From: Anthostomella pinea
Taxonomy: Eukaryota > Ascomycota > Sordariomycetes > Xylariales > Xylariaceae
Reading direction: 5' to 3'
DNA length: 64,000 nucleotides
Assembly: GCA_963556695.1 (NCBI GenBank)
Contig: CAUWAG010000010.1
Location: 5,828,001 to 5,892,000, forward strand
The translations under genes were made by a program, and so were the position numbers. Position 1 is the stretch's first letter. Every line of letters begins with the position of its first letter. The notes beneath the pieces were generated by a model. That model saw only the letters and a program-made list of their open reading frames with translations. It did not search any database and was not told the origin of the DNA. Shown here piece by piece: positions 1-11,732 of this stretch.

Positions 1-732
1 AAGCCTTTTTAAAGACTAAATTCTACTATATATTATCATAAACTTTAACTTGTGATGGTTCAACTGTCACGAAGCGTAAATAGGATGAGGACATAAAAGT
101 CCTGATTGCACTACCTATGTGTAAGAATCTCTTGGTGGAGAGGGAAAGAAGGATCTGACCCGCCAGCCAATTCTGGTGGGATTAATGATCCTTCCATCCG
201 CCCCACTATTACCTAGCCTAGTACAGTTGTAGCCACACGTCTTTTGCGCCAGGTTATGTGATGCTGCGCACAGGCCACCCTGATGGGTTGACAGACTTCC
301 AGGAGGTCAGACCGTCACACTTTTCCTGAAAACAACAACGCTGTCACGCTCATACTACACTTATCGTTCCACGGATAATACTCTAAACTAGTTACAATGC
401 GCAAACTTATATAATAAGAATAAAAACGTTAAAAAAGAATCCAATATATTAAATTATTTAACCTGTTATTTAAAAGGTTCGTAACAGCTTATTGTTTATG
501 TTAAACGATAACATATTTTATAAAACTATACTAGCGATATTTTAACTTTCATGACGTTGAAGGAAATCCCTGATTAATATTATATTTAAGAAATATAGCT
601 TTTTAAACGATAATAAGCTTAAAACGGTAGCGATAAGTTAAAAACATGTTTAATTATAAAATAGTTGAGTTTTAATTTCAAAAATAACGTTTTTTATAAC
701 AAAAAGATTATTAAAAGCAATACTTTCTTTAA

Positions 733-1111
733 TGTTGGATCCATGCGATTCCAAACTTCAACCATCCATACCAGATCCACATGTATGATTAGATAAGAGA
801 TTAGATACCGGATTGTGAGGACACTTAGCCAGACCTGCAAGTCCAGCTGGACCTCACAATCCAACTATCAGTGTCACAGAATAGCAATTGACCACCACAC
901 CAATTGGCTAAGCTCCCCACAAAAGGATGTGGAATATTCAGGATGGCAACTGAATATTCTATGGTGGTAGATATACCTGACGTTCCACGGGCTCCAGGGC
1001 TCTGTCTCATTCGGACATACCTGTACCGTATTAGAACGTCACAATCAGCAATATCATGACCTTGAACCAATACTCGAGTATTATGATTGATCGTCCAAGC
1101 CTGTTCCAACA
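733..1111. repeat. LTR-like island, longer copy (379 bp)
   Basis: This island begins TGTTGGATCC and ends GTTCCAACA, so its ends form a TGTTGGA/TCCAACA inverted pair with TG...CA termini, as in retrotransposon LTRs. It is far less AT-rich than its surroundings. A second copy lies at 3749-3952 and matches at both ends but lacks about 175 bp of the middle. No target duplication is visible here (TTTAA on the left, GAAAC on the right). An open frame inside it on the minus strand looks spurious. Confidence 0.65.
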
Positions 1112-1950
1112 GAAACCTTAAGATATAACGCTATAATACTATCTTTAAATATGTTATATCGGTTTTAAACCGTTAAAGTAATTTAGTTTCTAATGTTATA
1201 GCTTTTTATAATAAATTTTTCAAACGTACAAGCATAAAATTATATTAACATTAAATAAAAAGGCTATTTTTATATAAAGATTTAAATCTTAAAGCTATAA
1301 AAGCCTTCTATCGCGTATATATTGACTAAAAAAAGGTTGAGAATATAACGAAATAATTAAATATATATTTATAATAAATAAAGCTATTATTTTTATACTC
1401 TAGTACTTTTACTATAAAATACGGCAGGAAAAAAACGTTATTAACGTTAAAGATTTTATTAAACTTATAAAGTAGTATCGATTCAAAATATAAGTTATTT
1501 AAATAAAAAACGAATTTCTTACTATTTAATATATCATTTATTATATGAAAAAAAGATTATATCGGAAACCTTTTATCTTATACATTTAAGCTTAAAACGG
1601 GCGTGGCAAAAAGTCAGGATATATAAAAGTATAAAAGTGATAAAAAGTAAGTTGTTATACGATTCACAACTAGATATTATAAAGGCTACGTTTTATTTAT
1701 ATAATTATACTTTTTAAATAAGATTAAATGGATGTCGTTATATAAACATTTTTATAACTAGCTGATAAAAAAAATCTTAACGAATTACGAACCTTTTGAC
1801 TAGTATATTTTCACGCTTTTAATTATAAAGTATATGTCTTTTCAAAAGTAAAAAGGTTCAAAAGCGAAATAAGTTAAGTAAATTATAAAAGTTCGATTTA
1901 TAAGCATACGTTAACTATGTTATAAGATACGATCTTATTAATATTATTTT

Positions 1951-2225
1951 AGGGCAGGGTTGATGTCATGTACAGCCCGGTCTGTGGTATATAAAGGCCA
2001 ACGTTTTTTTTTTGTTATTTTCTTTCGTCTTTCTGCATAGCCACTCCTCTTATAACACATATAATTGAACGATCAGTTCAGACACGCATTGTATCATCTC
2101 TATGCAAGACACCCTTCAAATTCACTGCTTCGCTTTGCCAATGGCTGTCCCTCCTCCTTCTTATATTCATTATACAAGCAGCCCAATTGTGGGTGTTGTT
2201 GCTGTTCCCGACTCAATATTTATCG
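1951..2225. other. Non-degenerate island with TATA box, possible LTR/promoter remnant
   Basis: A segment of normal composition inside the AT-rich block. It contains a TATATAAAGG box near 1990, followed by a T-run and a pyrimidine-rich stretch, which is the layout of a fungal promoter or a retrotransposon LTR. No open frame of note follows. Its identity as an LTR is inference; no second copy was found in the window. Confidence 0.3.
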
Positions 2226-3748
2226 TATTTAAGTGCTATAACTTTGTGAAGTTGTTCATATAAAAGATGTTATTTTCGACTGAAAATCGTTTTTTAATAG
2301 TTAAGAAAAGGGCTAGATGTTTAAATAATCGCTATTTTAAATGATTTAACATAAAAGATACAGCTATTAAAGCACGTGGTTAATGATAAACGAAAGCTTG
2401 AATTAAATAACGAGGTTCTCGAACTAAAAATTATTTGAAGCGATAACGAGGCTCTTAGTGCTATGTATATAATAAGAGATCGATTTATATTACCAACTTG
2501 AGATTTAAAAAAATAGTCACTTTACTTTGAAGCCTTTAAACGATAGAAAAGATCTTGTAAAAACTATGTATAATAGTTAAAGATCGCATTATAGTCTTTA
2601 ATATATATATATATATAATATGGTATTTACGTACTGTACAAGAGATAAAGAGACTATTATTACTATTATTATTATTATTATAGCTTTACAAACCAATACA
2701 AATTAAGATAATAATAATAATAAAATAGGGGTTGAAAATGTATATTATTAAAGATAAAAGCGAGCTAACTATATAGCTATGACAAAAAATGTATAAAAAA
2801 GTTAGCTAATATTTTTAAGGTATTAACGTAAAGTAAAGCTTTAAATATCGTAATAATATTGAAAGAATTATTATTCAATGATAAGTAAGTAATGGAACAA
2901 AACTTAAAAATATACTAACGAAAAATTAGGTCGATTCTTTTCACTGTTATTTTTATAAAACTAGATATTACGTTCGATACTTTAAGACTTGCCCGACTTA
3001 ATTAAAAGCGTTCAATTAAATATATTTACGCAGCCGACCACGTATTATACTACATATATAACATTTAAAACACGCGATTAGATATAAAAAATAGCTTTAA
3101 ATACCTTTTGTATAAATGAAGCCTGTTTTATAAATGATAGAAAAGATAGAAAAAGTTTTTAAAGATATATAATCAACGATTTTAAAGGGCTAACAGATTG
3201 AAAAAGCTCATAATTAAAGTATTATTATTACTTCAAATATAAATCTAAGCTAGTAACTAATTTATAATTAGTTAAAGAAGCTATATATTTAAATAAGTTA
3301 TTTAAAGCACTTTTTCAAGCTAATTAAGACTTTAGATTTTGAACATAATAATAAGCAAACTATTCGTTTATTGGTATAAGAAGTTATAAAACTTTAAACG
3401 AAAATTTATTACATTGTTATTTACGTTTATCAGCTTCAGTAAAAAATCTAAAAAAGATTGTTATAGTTACGTAAATTCAAACGAATAAAATGTCTGTTGA
3501 CAGGCTTATTAGGGCGTTTTTAACGTAAAGGTTTTAAAACCTTTCAACTAACTTTCGGTTAAGCGATATTACACATCGATTAGACTAAATGAAGCTTAAT
3601 AAGCGGTTATAAAAAATCAAAGACTAAAAAATCAATTTAAAAACAAGATTATAATTAATATGCTTTGTAAGATATAAAAACCTCGTGTTTAACCTTGAAA
3701 CGACCTTATTAAATAGGTTAAATAACGATAATATTTTTAAAAAGATAT

Positions 3749-3952
3749 TGTTGGATCCATGCGATTCCAGCCTGCAAACCATCTATACCAGGACCCACAT
3801 GTATGATTAGATAAGTGATTAGATACCGGATTGCGAGGTCACTTAGCCAGACCTTCAGGTCCAGCTAGACCTCTCAATCCAACCATCAGCAACATCATGA
3901 CCTTGACCCCATACTCGAGTATTATGATTGATCGTTCAAGCCTGTTCCAACA
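3749..3952. repeat. Solo LTR-like element, short copy (204 bp), with 5-bp TSD
   Basis: It starts TGTTGGATCC and ends TTCCAACA and is flanked by GATAT on both sides (3744-3748 and 3953-3957), a perfect 5-bp target-site duplication. Compared with the copy at 733-1111 it lacks an internal segment whose borders in the longer copy are both marked by the word ATCAG, suggesting deletion between short direct repeats. The duplication shows it is an independent insertion and not the mate of the first copy. Its internal region is absent, so it is either a solo LTR or a small non-autonomous element. Confidence 0.75.
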
Positions 3953-3957
3953 GATAT

Positions 3958-4606
3958 ATTAAATAACAGGTAAGTTATAATAACGTTTAAAAGTATAACA
4001 ATGTTATAATAAGGCATTTAAGTAAATATTGGGTGTAATTGTACTTTAAAGTAAACTTTTAATAACAATCGTTATATATTATTAATCTATATGCTTTTCA
4101 CTACTAATATAACTGTATACGCTGTTTGATAGGTGTAATTTGTAGTTGCAATCAACACAGCTGTATAAATATACCGAGTTTTACCATTTCCTCTTATTTC
4201 GTAGCCAGCATTGCTTTCTTCCCTCTCTTCCTATTTGATCACCACTGAACTGCAGTTCTAGAAGATGCTACTGACGTCTAGTACTGGCGCTATCCGCGTT
4301 CTTCATCTCCTTGTACGCCATCCGACGCCTTTTCAGCCGTCTCAGCTACGTAGTCGGCGTCTACCGCCATGGCTGCCAACACCCCCCATCCTGAGGCCCT
4401 GGGACCGGATATTCAACCTCGACGGTGTGACGGCCTGCACAGACCTTCCCACATGACAAGCGGATACTTCCCAATAGGGGAAGGATCTGACCAGAGGATC
4501 CCCTTAAAGGGGCAACCTCCCACTGTACCTATCTCTTTCTCTCTCTTCCTTTCCTCTCTAGTCTTGATGTTCTCGTCAATAGAGTAATAGCTGCTTGCTG
4601 CCGGCC
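3958..4606. other. Non-coding transition from AT-rich DNA to P450 remnant
   Basis: Composition returns to normal at about 4130. A TATAAATA box lies near 4164, and pyrimidine-rich stretches lie around 4205-4235 and 4530-4565. Short open frames at 4265-4587 show no recognisable similarity. This may be the former promoter and 5' part of the broken P450 gene that follows. Confidence 0.35.
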
Positions 4607-5390
4607 ATGTCCCAGCTCCTCAGTACGCTCGCCGTGACAGACGGTATATTCGTCAACCGGAGAGCCCGCAAGGAGCACCGGGTCCTGAGCCTCGACCAGG
4701 GCAACTTCCGCAAGCACGGTCACAAGCTGCAAAACCCCTTCTTCGGCCGGGCGCCATCCAGACAAGTAGTGTGGATAACTCCCACGCGCTCGCATTGGCC
4801 CGTGGCAACGGCGACTGGGCCATGAGGCCTGTGGCGGGGCCGTGCATCATTGACACGGACGGCGTGGCGTGGGCCGCCCACCGCGCCCTGGCCAAGACCG
4901 TGTTCACCCGGGCGCAGATCAACGGCCCGGCGAGCTTCGGCGCCCACTTAGAGCGCATGGTGGCGCTGCTCTCCCGGGACGGCTCGACCGTCGACGTGCG
5001 CCCGCTCTTCGACCCGCTCAACATGGAGGCGCAGTCCGAGTTCTGCTTCGGCGAGCCCGTCAGGCCGCGCGCAGGTTCATGGCCGATTGCGGCGACGCCA
5101 TGTCCGGCACGGGGAAGCGCCTGTTCGCCGGCCGGTGGTCCTGGCTGGCTCATACAGGACCGCTCGTTCTGGCGGTCCTGCGCCGACGTCTAGGCCTACC
5201 TGTCGGGGCTGATCGACAAGGCCCTCGCCCAGCACGCTGCTCAGCCACGTCTTCTTCGCGTGCGCGCGAAATTCGCACGTGTGGGCGAAACTGCGACGAG
5301 GTCCTGGCGAGCGACGTGGACCCGTCGCGCCTCATCGCTCGCCAAGCTGCAGTCGCTCAGGTACATGCACTACGTCATTCCAGTCGCGAA
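4607..5390 (+). pseudogene. Cytochrome P450 fragment (CYP52/CYP539-like), broken
   Basis: The pieces read as the N-terminal half of a microsomal P450 of the alkane/fatty-acid hydroxylase type. These include a GNFRKHGH segment near 4695, then IDTDGVAWAAHR...FTRAQI (about 4847-4925, matching the family's 'DG..W..HR...P.F...' helix C region), DGSTVDVRPLFDPL and FCFGEPV. The reading frame changes between the first and second pieces (about 4760-4800) and again near 5075. A TAG stop follows near 5190, and a last remnant resembling the J-to-K-helix region (LAKLQSLRYMHYVI) is seen at about 5335-5380. The I helix, ExxR and the haem-cysteine loop are missing, so no functional enzyme can be made. The sequence is GC-rich, so RIP is not the cause of decay. 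Confidence 0.7.
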
Positions 5391-7120
5391 TTCCGGCATT
5401 CCGCAATATAGCGTGACAGGGAGTTGAAAGTTCGCTGCATATCGGCTTGCCCGATGAAGCAGGCAGTCATATTCCTACAGACGTAGGACGCAGCTATATT
5501 CTTACATGCATATTCAACCTGGCGGCACTTAATGCGAGGCGCGTGACTGCAGAGCCGGGGTGAGGGCAAAGCCGTCAGCGACATGACGATGACGATGGTC
5601 GGTGCCGCCATTTTCGTCACCTGCATGTGGCAATGACTTCTTGTGAATAGTTAAGTCGCTCGTGGTCGAGTGGTAGGTCGAAGAACGATGCAAGTAAGCG
5701 GCAAGCGGTGCGGGGGACTCTTGACGCTCGTGCATAGCTCGCTGTTGCTCTTCCTGCAGGAATGCGGCGTCCGAGTCCGCTAGCTTCCGTCTTCTCTGCC
5801 TGCCATAGGAACGAATATAACTACCTTACTGCATGTCCCCTTGGTCCCGGCCACCGCCATGTTGTGCTATAGGTATAGCAGTCTGCCAACCCCACAAGTG
5901 CCGAGGCAGTGAACCCTGCTCGAAGTACAGACGAGCCAGCCCGTGCAGCCTGTCGACTGTCAGATCATGAGGAACGGAACACATCTTTCCACGGGTGAGA
6001 TTGCGTTTCGGAGCGGACCGCATTCCGGATCGACTCAGCAGCCGGGTCACCATTGGCCAAGGCAGTCGGGGCTCGGCGAGGTAAGGTATGCGAGATCCGT
6101 GTATGGGCTAGACCGGAGGTGGTCGTAGGATCGCAGCTCACTTACAGCTACGGACTCGGACTCGTACTCGGACTCGGACAAGGACTGTGCATATATACAG
6201 AGGTATGTTTGGGTGATGATGATATGATCAATACGGGACGCATCACCTAAAGCCAATCAATCCTTCTTGCAACACATACTGCGTACAGCGCAGAACGGCA
6301 GAGGTGAACGGAGGGATGGTATGTAGTGGTCGTCAGGTGACTGGAATGCAACATGCAGAGAAGCGGCTCTTTTCGACATACCTAGCAACACGTACACCAC
6401 AATCTACTCCTCTGTATGAAGACACATGAAACCTACTGGGAAATGTATTAGAAACCGGTACTGAACAAGATTGTACTTGTAGGCGCATAGTATACTTTGT
6501 GTATGATGACCCTTGGAGTCACTTACCGCCTTTCCCCTCTTTCAACCACCTCGTATCGCGACCACTCCTTGAGTCCGCTTAAGGAACACGCTTATGCAAA
6601 GCAATGCCATGTTCGTCCGCAATGGCCACTGGTATCAACGATATAGTTGGGTGCTCCACACAGCGGCGGTATAAACGCCGAGCCCGCTGACAGGAAAATA
6701 CACTTATGCAAGCACTTCTTGTAGGATTTCGCATGCGTTTCTGACAAGCTTTTCGATCTCCTCGACCCACTACGATCCTAAGACCTCATGGATTGAGATC
6801 TTCAGGAGCCAGGCTAATGTGCGCAGGCATGAGGCATGCGTGGCACGGTAAACGACCCAACGGGTCGCGGCCTGAGCGGTGTCGTATTTCTTCAATACTC
6901 TAAAGCTCTTATTAGACCCATCGCAGTGTCTGGTTTCAAGGGGGACAGCGATCTCGCGGGCTTGTTCATCCGTGCGCCGGAGACTCCCGTGGTTGTACCT
7001 ACGGTATGTCCGAGTTAGCCAGGTCGCTATCAGGTCTTATGCGACTTCGCCGCCATCATCCTGCCTCTTACAGGCTGCAAGCTCGGCATCACTCCTTACC
7101 TGCTGCTTCAGACATCGGGC
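5391..7120. other. Intergenic, no supported gene
   Basis: Only short, overlapping open frames with no recognisable domains are present. A small imperfect repeat of ACTCGG units lies near 6150-6180. The last part, directly before 7121, is presumably the promoter of the transcription-factor gene. Confidence 0.5.
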
Positions 7121-8369
7121 ATGATGAGCTCCAAGTCAAGACCGGCCAGACTTCGCAACGCTTGCCTCGATTGCACTTCAGCCAAGGTTCGTGGTGGCTA
7201 TAAGCTCTTTGGACCAGCATGATGTTTTGCTAATCGCAAGCGTGCAGATAAAATGCTCGGGCGAGAAGACCGGATGTAGTCGTTGCGCGAGGTCTGGCTC
7301 GGAGTGCATCTATCTCGAGTCAATGTCAGGGCGAGTCCCCAAGCAGACAAGGAAACGACCGCCACAAGACCACCTGAGTGAATTTGCATCAAATCTTTCA
7401 CCATCCGAGTCGACAGGACAAGACGGAGACAACAGCATGTCTGCATGCTTTGACCTTGCGGCTGCCGACCAAGCTGCTGCTGCTACTGCTACCAGCGGCA
7501 TGACATGGGAGACCGACTGGTCGAGAGAATTCCCGTCCTTGACAACACTCAATCTGCCGGCGTGGGGCTCTTATACTGTCGATATCGCCGAAAGCAGCGC
7601 CGACCCCATTGCAGAGCCGAACGGGGCTAATCCATGGGGACTGTATCATCCTGCGGCTGGATCGGGGCTCGACCAGGCTGACGTGTCGAGTCGACCATCA
7701 TCATCTTCTCATCATGGATCAACCAAATCTAGAGTCAGCGTGGAGCCCTACCAATTGACGCGTAGAAAGCACTCGACACCCTCAACGAAAACTCCGAGCG
7801 GAGGCCACATGGACACGCAGTGTGTGCTTGCAGCAACACAAATTATCAATGCGCTGGAGAGTAGCTTGACGCTGTCCCAAACAGTCGACGTGGTGCTGAA
7901 GATAGTACACCAAGCTGGCGTGGGCCTCAATGGCCTAGTCTGTCTGCAGCTCCAGCAGCACAAAGCGAACCATCGATGCCTTGCGCTGTTCAAGGTGATC
8001 CTTTCGCAGAACGTGCAACTCCTGGAAACGACGCTGGGCTCTCTGGGTCTCAAGAAGAGCAGCCAAACGACGCCAAGCAGTCCACCGTCGCAGGGGGAGA
8101 CGCTCGAGCAGCTCGAATTGATAAACCAGCTCATCGCCGGTTTCGAGTCCGGCACACAGCCTAAACTCTTCTACGATGCCGTTTGGGCTCAGCGGTTTGT
8201 GGAGGAGCTCGATTTCTGTCTCGACACGGTGTCGCGGGTGGCAGGCTTGATAGCGTTGACGCGTGCAGCTGAGCAAACGTCGAGGAGGGAATTCGGCGGG
8301 GAGACCAGCATAGAAACGATCAAGAATCGGCTCGAGCAACTCGGCATTATTGCTCGACCGCATATGTGA
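7121..8369 (+). CDS. Zn(2)-Cys(6) transcription factor, AflR-like
   Basis: Exon 1 (7121-7186) and exon 2 (7248-8369) are joined across a 61-nt intron (GTTCGT...GCAG, branch-like CTAAT near 7230), giving 395 residues. The splice rebuilds a complete binuclear zinc cluster: Cys15, Cys18, Cys25, Cys32, Cys35 and Cys42, with the spacing of fungal C6 regulators. A Ser/Thr-rich linker follows. From about residue 225 to the end a helical region (CVLAATQIINALESS, VVLKIVHQAGVG, LALFKVILSQNVQLLE) has the look of the AflR C-terminal domain found in regulators of secondary-metabolite clusters. It should act in the nucleus as a pathway-specific regulator; the target pathway is unknown. An MFS exporter lies 3.7 kb downstream and a P450 remnant upstream, but no biosynthetic backbone gene is present in the window. 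Confidence 0.85.
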
Positions 8370-9572
8370 GAGGGCATCTTGATTGGTTTGGTTGCCGACA
8401 ACAGGACGTTACATAGGAGGTTACGTCGCTGAAAAGACGAGTTTTGGGAAGGTATGGGGCGTCGTCGTCGAGCAAAATGACACTAAAATCTACCCGTCCT
8501 TAGTATCAAAATAGCGCATGCCGTCCACTGTAAGAGCTTCAATCGGCCACTAACCCCCGGGGCCCCAGAACCCCGGGATATTTACGGGAGCTCCCGAGCC
8601 CAGTGGCACCTCCACTGTCCAGCTGCAACCCCATTTTTGAGTCTTGGCGCCTGGACATCAAGCCACAGTGCAAGATACCTGGTAACTCTCCGTTGCACTC
8701 CACTCATTTTTCGTTCCGTTTCCAACGAGGGCATTCAAATACAGATCCTACGGTATATCTCCGGTCTCATCAATCTCGTTGGCGAACCAGGGCGATGTGG
8801 CCTCAGTGTCGCCCCGCAAGATGGGGAATGGGACTAATGTCCGTCCTCCTATTGGCGGTGTTTCATCGGCTACCTGCAGCGAGCTCCCCTCCTGTCGATA
8901 GGGCGTAGGCAGCGATGTCATCACCCAGTTCACTCTTGCCCCCGGCTCTACTTATGTACCTACTGTATCGCTGTAGAACCGCACAAACAAGAATATAAGC
9001 AATACCAGTACGACAGGTCACTGCATCCTAACATCAACCGAAAGCTGATTTCCAAACATCATGACAAGTCCCGGCTGTCCAACTCGTGTCAAAGAGCAAC
9101 CAGCGGCACGCTGATCTGGTTGGTTGTGTTTCGCAAGGTCGAAAGAACTGTCTGCTCGGTTGACTACCGCAGCGTAATCCAGTCCATGTCACGCTGCAAA
9201 CGCCTCATCTCTCGGCTGCTGCACTCCCAGTCGCTACTTACCCATTCCTCCACCCTCCCGTTGAACGCCCGATCGAAGTCGTCGTCCGTCTAAGTTCTGT
9301 CAAGCGCCTGTTGTACGGTTACGGCGAATGCCAGACTGTCTCCTATAAGCACAACACTACCGTCACCTCTCTCCCTGACTACAAACGGGCACGAACATCC
9401 ACTGAAGACGCAAAGGCGATCGCCCACCTTTGCAGCGTCAGGCACTCAGGCCACGTCAACAAGACCTGGCCCCTTGATCCTGGCAAGCCTCCTTTCGAAG
9501 TCCATACGATCGTTGTTTCGGTCGAAGTAGAAAGAAAGGAAGTTATCCATCGAATCATCGAACGAGATAGTG
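8370..9572. other. Intergenic between convergent genes
   Basis: This holds the presumed 3' regions of the plus-strand regulator and the minus-strand HET gene. A GC-rich stretch at about 8552-8596 contains CCCCGGGG words and a perfect 12-bp palindrome CGGGAGCTCCCG (8585-8596). Open frames here are short and unrecognised. Confidence 0.5.
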
Positions 9573-11340
9573 TTAGTCGGCTCCCGCTCCCAGTAATCTT
9601 CCAGGCGACGCTTGAGAACCTCGCTTCGCTTTGAATATTCTGCTCGGCATGTGGGAGGGGGTTAGAGCCCGTGTCAAGATCATGACAACATCTGCATCGC
9701 CGTAAGAAAGCTTGTCAAGCTCGAAGGTCTCCCGTATGAACGCTCGACAGCGAAGAAACCATTGGACAAATTTTGCACGCTCACGTCGCGTAGAAGCTTC
9801 GTCGACAGTTTTCGGTAGCTCTGGCCACACAAATTGTTCCAGAATGCTGTCGATACTGGCGAAGAAATGTCCACGTATCTGAAAGACATCCCTATCGAGT
9901 GGCGTTAACCGCCATTGATGTAGTCCAGGCTTCGAAGTTGATGAGTGCATTTTCAGCTTCTTCGTGGAAACGTTGCTGAGCCTGTTGAAGTCTGGTACCC
10001 ATGAAGGCCGCGCGTACGTGCCATCGCACGGCCGATCCGGTAGACCTGATTCAGTGCCGACTAGAATGAGGAAAGCCAGGACATTGTCGCTCGTTCTATT
10101 ACTCCTGATGTGCCTCATGCACGAGACGACAAAGTCGAGGTAAACTTCGCCAGTATCCCGTGTGTAATCTGGTAGAAGTCCAATCGTCCGGAAGTGCAGG
10201 ATGGAGTGCAGCGCGAAGATCCTGTCTCTCGCATCGAGGCATTGCCGATTCATACAGTACAGCATCATGTTTATTGCGCCGGATACCCTGAAAGCATCAT
10301 GTTTATAAGCAAAGGTACTGTAGACAATATGACCATATTTGAACACCTGCGACGCCTCTTGGCCCCATTGCTCAGCTCCAGAAGGGCAAGAGAGCAGTCT
10401 GTTTTTTTTTTTTTTGCATGGAGAAGACCGTGTCGGCATCCCGGAACGAAAGCCAGGATGTTCGATGGCGGCCAACGACAACATCCACGTGCCTCTCTCC
10501 GGCTGAGAAGATCTCCTGTACAACCCATAAGCGCGAGAACCATGGACGAACCATCAGTTTCGCCGGTGCGAAATACCCGGACATGGCGGGCTCTCGCGGT
10601 TTCGAGTATCCCTCGCCGCAGCACGGACATGAGGGACATGCCTCTAGCTCTTGCTCCAGGAGTTTGATGGTGTTTTCTGGAGGCATAGCTAGCATGTCTT
10701 CAGTCGCGATGAATCCCATGGCTCTACCCTCGGTAACAGTGATGACATGGTTCGCGGCGGCCATGGTTGCGAATGCGAGCGCATCTGAAGGCTCCCTTTC
10801 GGCGAGCCAAACGACAGTCCGGCGTGAATACGCGTAGATTCGGCCCATCATAGCCACTTGCGTCGATCGCTCGTCAAGATCACGCTGGTTGATACACACA
10901 GCATCCGCCCAGAGTCGCCGAGTCTCAGTGGTGTAGCGAACCTACTGCAAAGCGTCGTGGAGCGTCTGTGTTATCTTTAACTTTCCAAACCCTGGGATAC
11001 GGAGGTCGCAGGTAAACCTCGGCTCTCCCCAAGCATACGAGATAGCCTCATAGTGGTACTCCTCTTCCTCTCCTCTCTCATCCTCGACGATGTTCTTCGC
11101 ATCTGTCTGATGTTCCGTGCTGTCCCCAGGCCTGTCGTCCGTGTCGACCACGTCGTCATCCATGTGATCGCACTTCGCCCGAGACAGCCCAATCTGATCC
11201 AGACTGGCAATGAGAGGAGCGCCGAATTTCCCAGGGGCTAGAACTAGAACTCTGATCTCGCCCTCTGCGAGGGCCTTGTAGACGCCACCGCCTTTCGACT
11301 GTTTCTGCTCGCCTACTAGAGCACGGTCGCTGATTTCCAT
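9573..11340 (-). pseudogene. HET-domain (heterokaryon incompatibility) gene, disrupted
   Basis: Read on the minus strand, the three pieces form one HET protein of about 590 residues. Piece one ends with YEAISYAWGEP and LHDALQ. After a TAG codon (10944-10942), VRYTTETRRLWADAVCINQRD follows in the same frame, which is the hallmark HET core (W.DA.CINQ.D). Then come RTVVWLAE and RPWFSRLWVVQEI. At a run of 14 A residues (plus-strand T14, 10402-10415) the frame shifts, and the C-terminal part (DARDRIFALHSIL, PSWVPDF) continues in another frame. HET proteins trigger incompatibility cell death when paired with an incompatible partner. One nonsense codon plus one frameshift argue for an inactive allele; the homopolymer frameshift could alternatively be an assembly error. 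Confidence 0.8.
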
Positions 11341-11493
11341 GTTGGGATCTCTCTGCTCCTGTCGAGCAGGCCCACTCTCGATCCTGGCCGCTTCTTCTCA
11401 AAACTGGCTTCACCGCTTATGATGTCCGCGTCGTCGATCTCGGTCGCGTCTGAGCCGGCCTGCCATTGCTTGGGCATGAATAGTCTCGTAACC

Positions 11494-11514
11494 TAACGCC
11501 CCGTAAGGGCGTTA
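11494..11514. promoter_or_regulatory. 8-bp-arm palindrome in shared upstream region
   Basis: TAACGCCC and GGGCGTTA form a perfect inverted repeat around the 5-nt centre CGTAA. It lies in the intergenic DNA between the divergent HET and MFS genes, where operator-like sites are expected. Its role is inference only. Confidence 0.35.
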
Positions 11515-11696
11515 CTAAGCGAAAGGAGTGGATTTGCGTCTAACGGAGATAATCGGCTGCAAATATCTGGACACGCCACAAGATACCTAGGTACCTATGC
11601 AGCTACATGTGGTCACTGGTCAATTGGAGAACTTCCGCGATCCATGGCCCGGTGCACCAACATTCCAATTCCGGGTGGAGTCACTGCAGTGCAGTC

Positions 11697-11732
11697 GGAA
11701 GCTTGGCAGCTCAACTGGGCTGCCAAGCTTCC
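11697..11732. promoter_or_regulatory. Perfect 14-bp-arm inverted repeat upstream of MFS gene
   Basis: Arms at 11697-11710 (GGAAGCTTGGCAGC) and 11719-11732 are exact reverse complements separated by 8 nt. The site is about 375 bp upstream of the exporter start codon. It could be a binding site for a dimeric regulator or a cruciform. The rest of 11341-12107 holds no gene. Confidence 0.4.

Larger units (their letters stand above)
361..3743. other. AT-rich, RIP-like degenerate block
   Basis: This stretch is overwhelmingly A and T, with no sustained open frame on either strand and constant runs of TA-rich words. Short islands of normal composition interrupt it (733-1111 and about 1951-2225). Such composition in a filamentous ascomycete is the usual outcome of repeat-induced point mutation, which turns C into T on both strands of duplicated DNA. 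The original repeats cannot be named from the sequence. The flank at 1-360 is of more ordinary composition and also lacks a gene. Confidence 0.75.

Noticed and set aside
825..1109. 94-codon minus-strand frame
   Set aside because: It falls wholly inside the LTR-like repeat and has no domain or start context.
733..3952. The two LTR-like islands as the two LTRs of one element with a 2.6-kb interior
   Set aside because: The right copy has its own perfect 5-bp TSD, and the copies differ by a 175-bp deletion and lie at unrelated flanks.
8552..8596. CCCCGGGG-rich stretch and 12-bp palindrome as a zinc-cluster operator
   Set aside because: It lies downstream of two convergent genes, not in a promoter.
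10418..10837. Plus-strand frames of 139-157 codons at 10194-10837
   Set aside because: Antisense to the HET core motifs, which are much stronger evidence.
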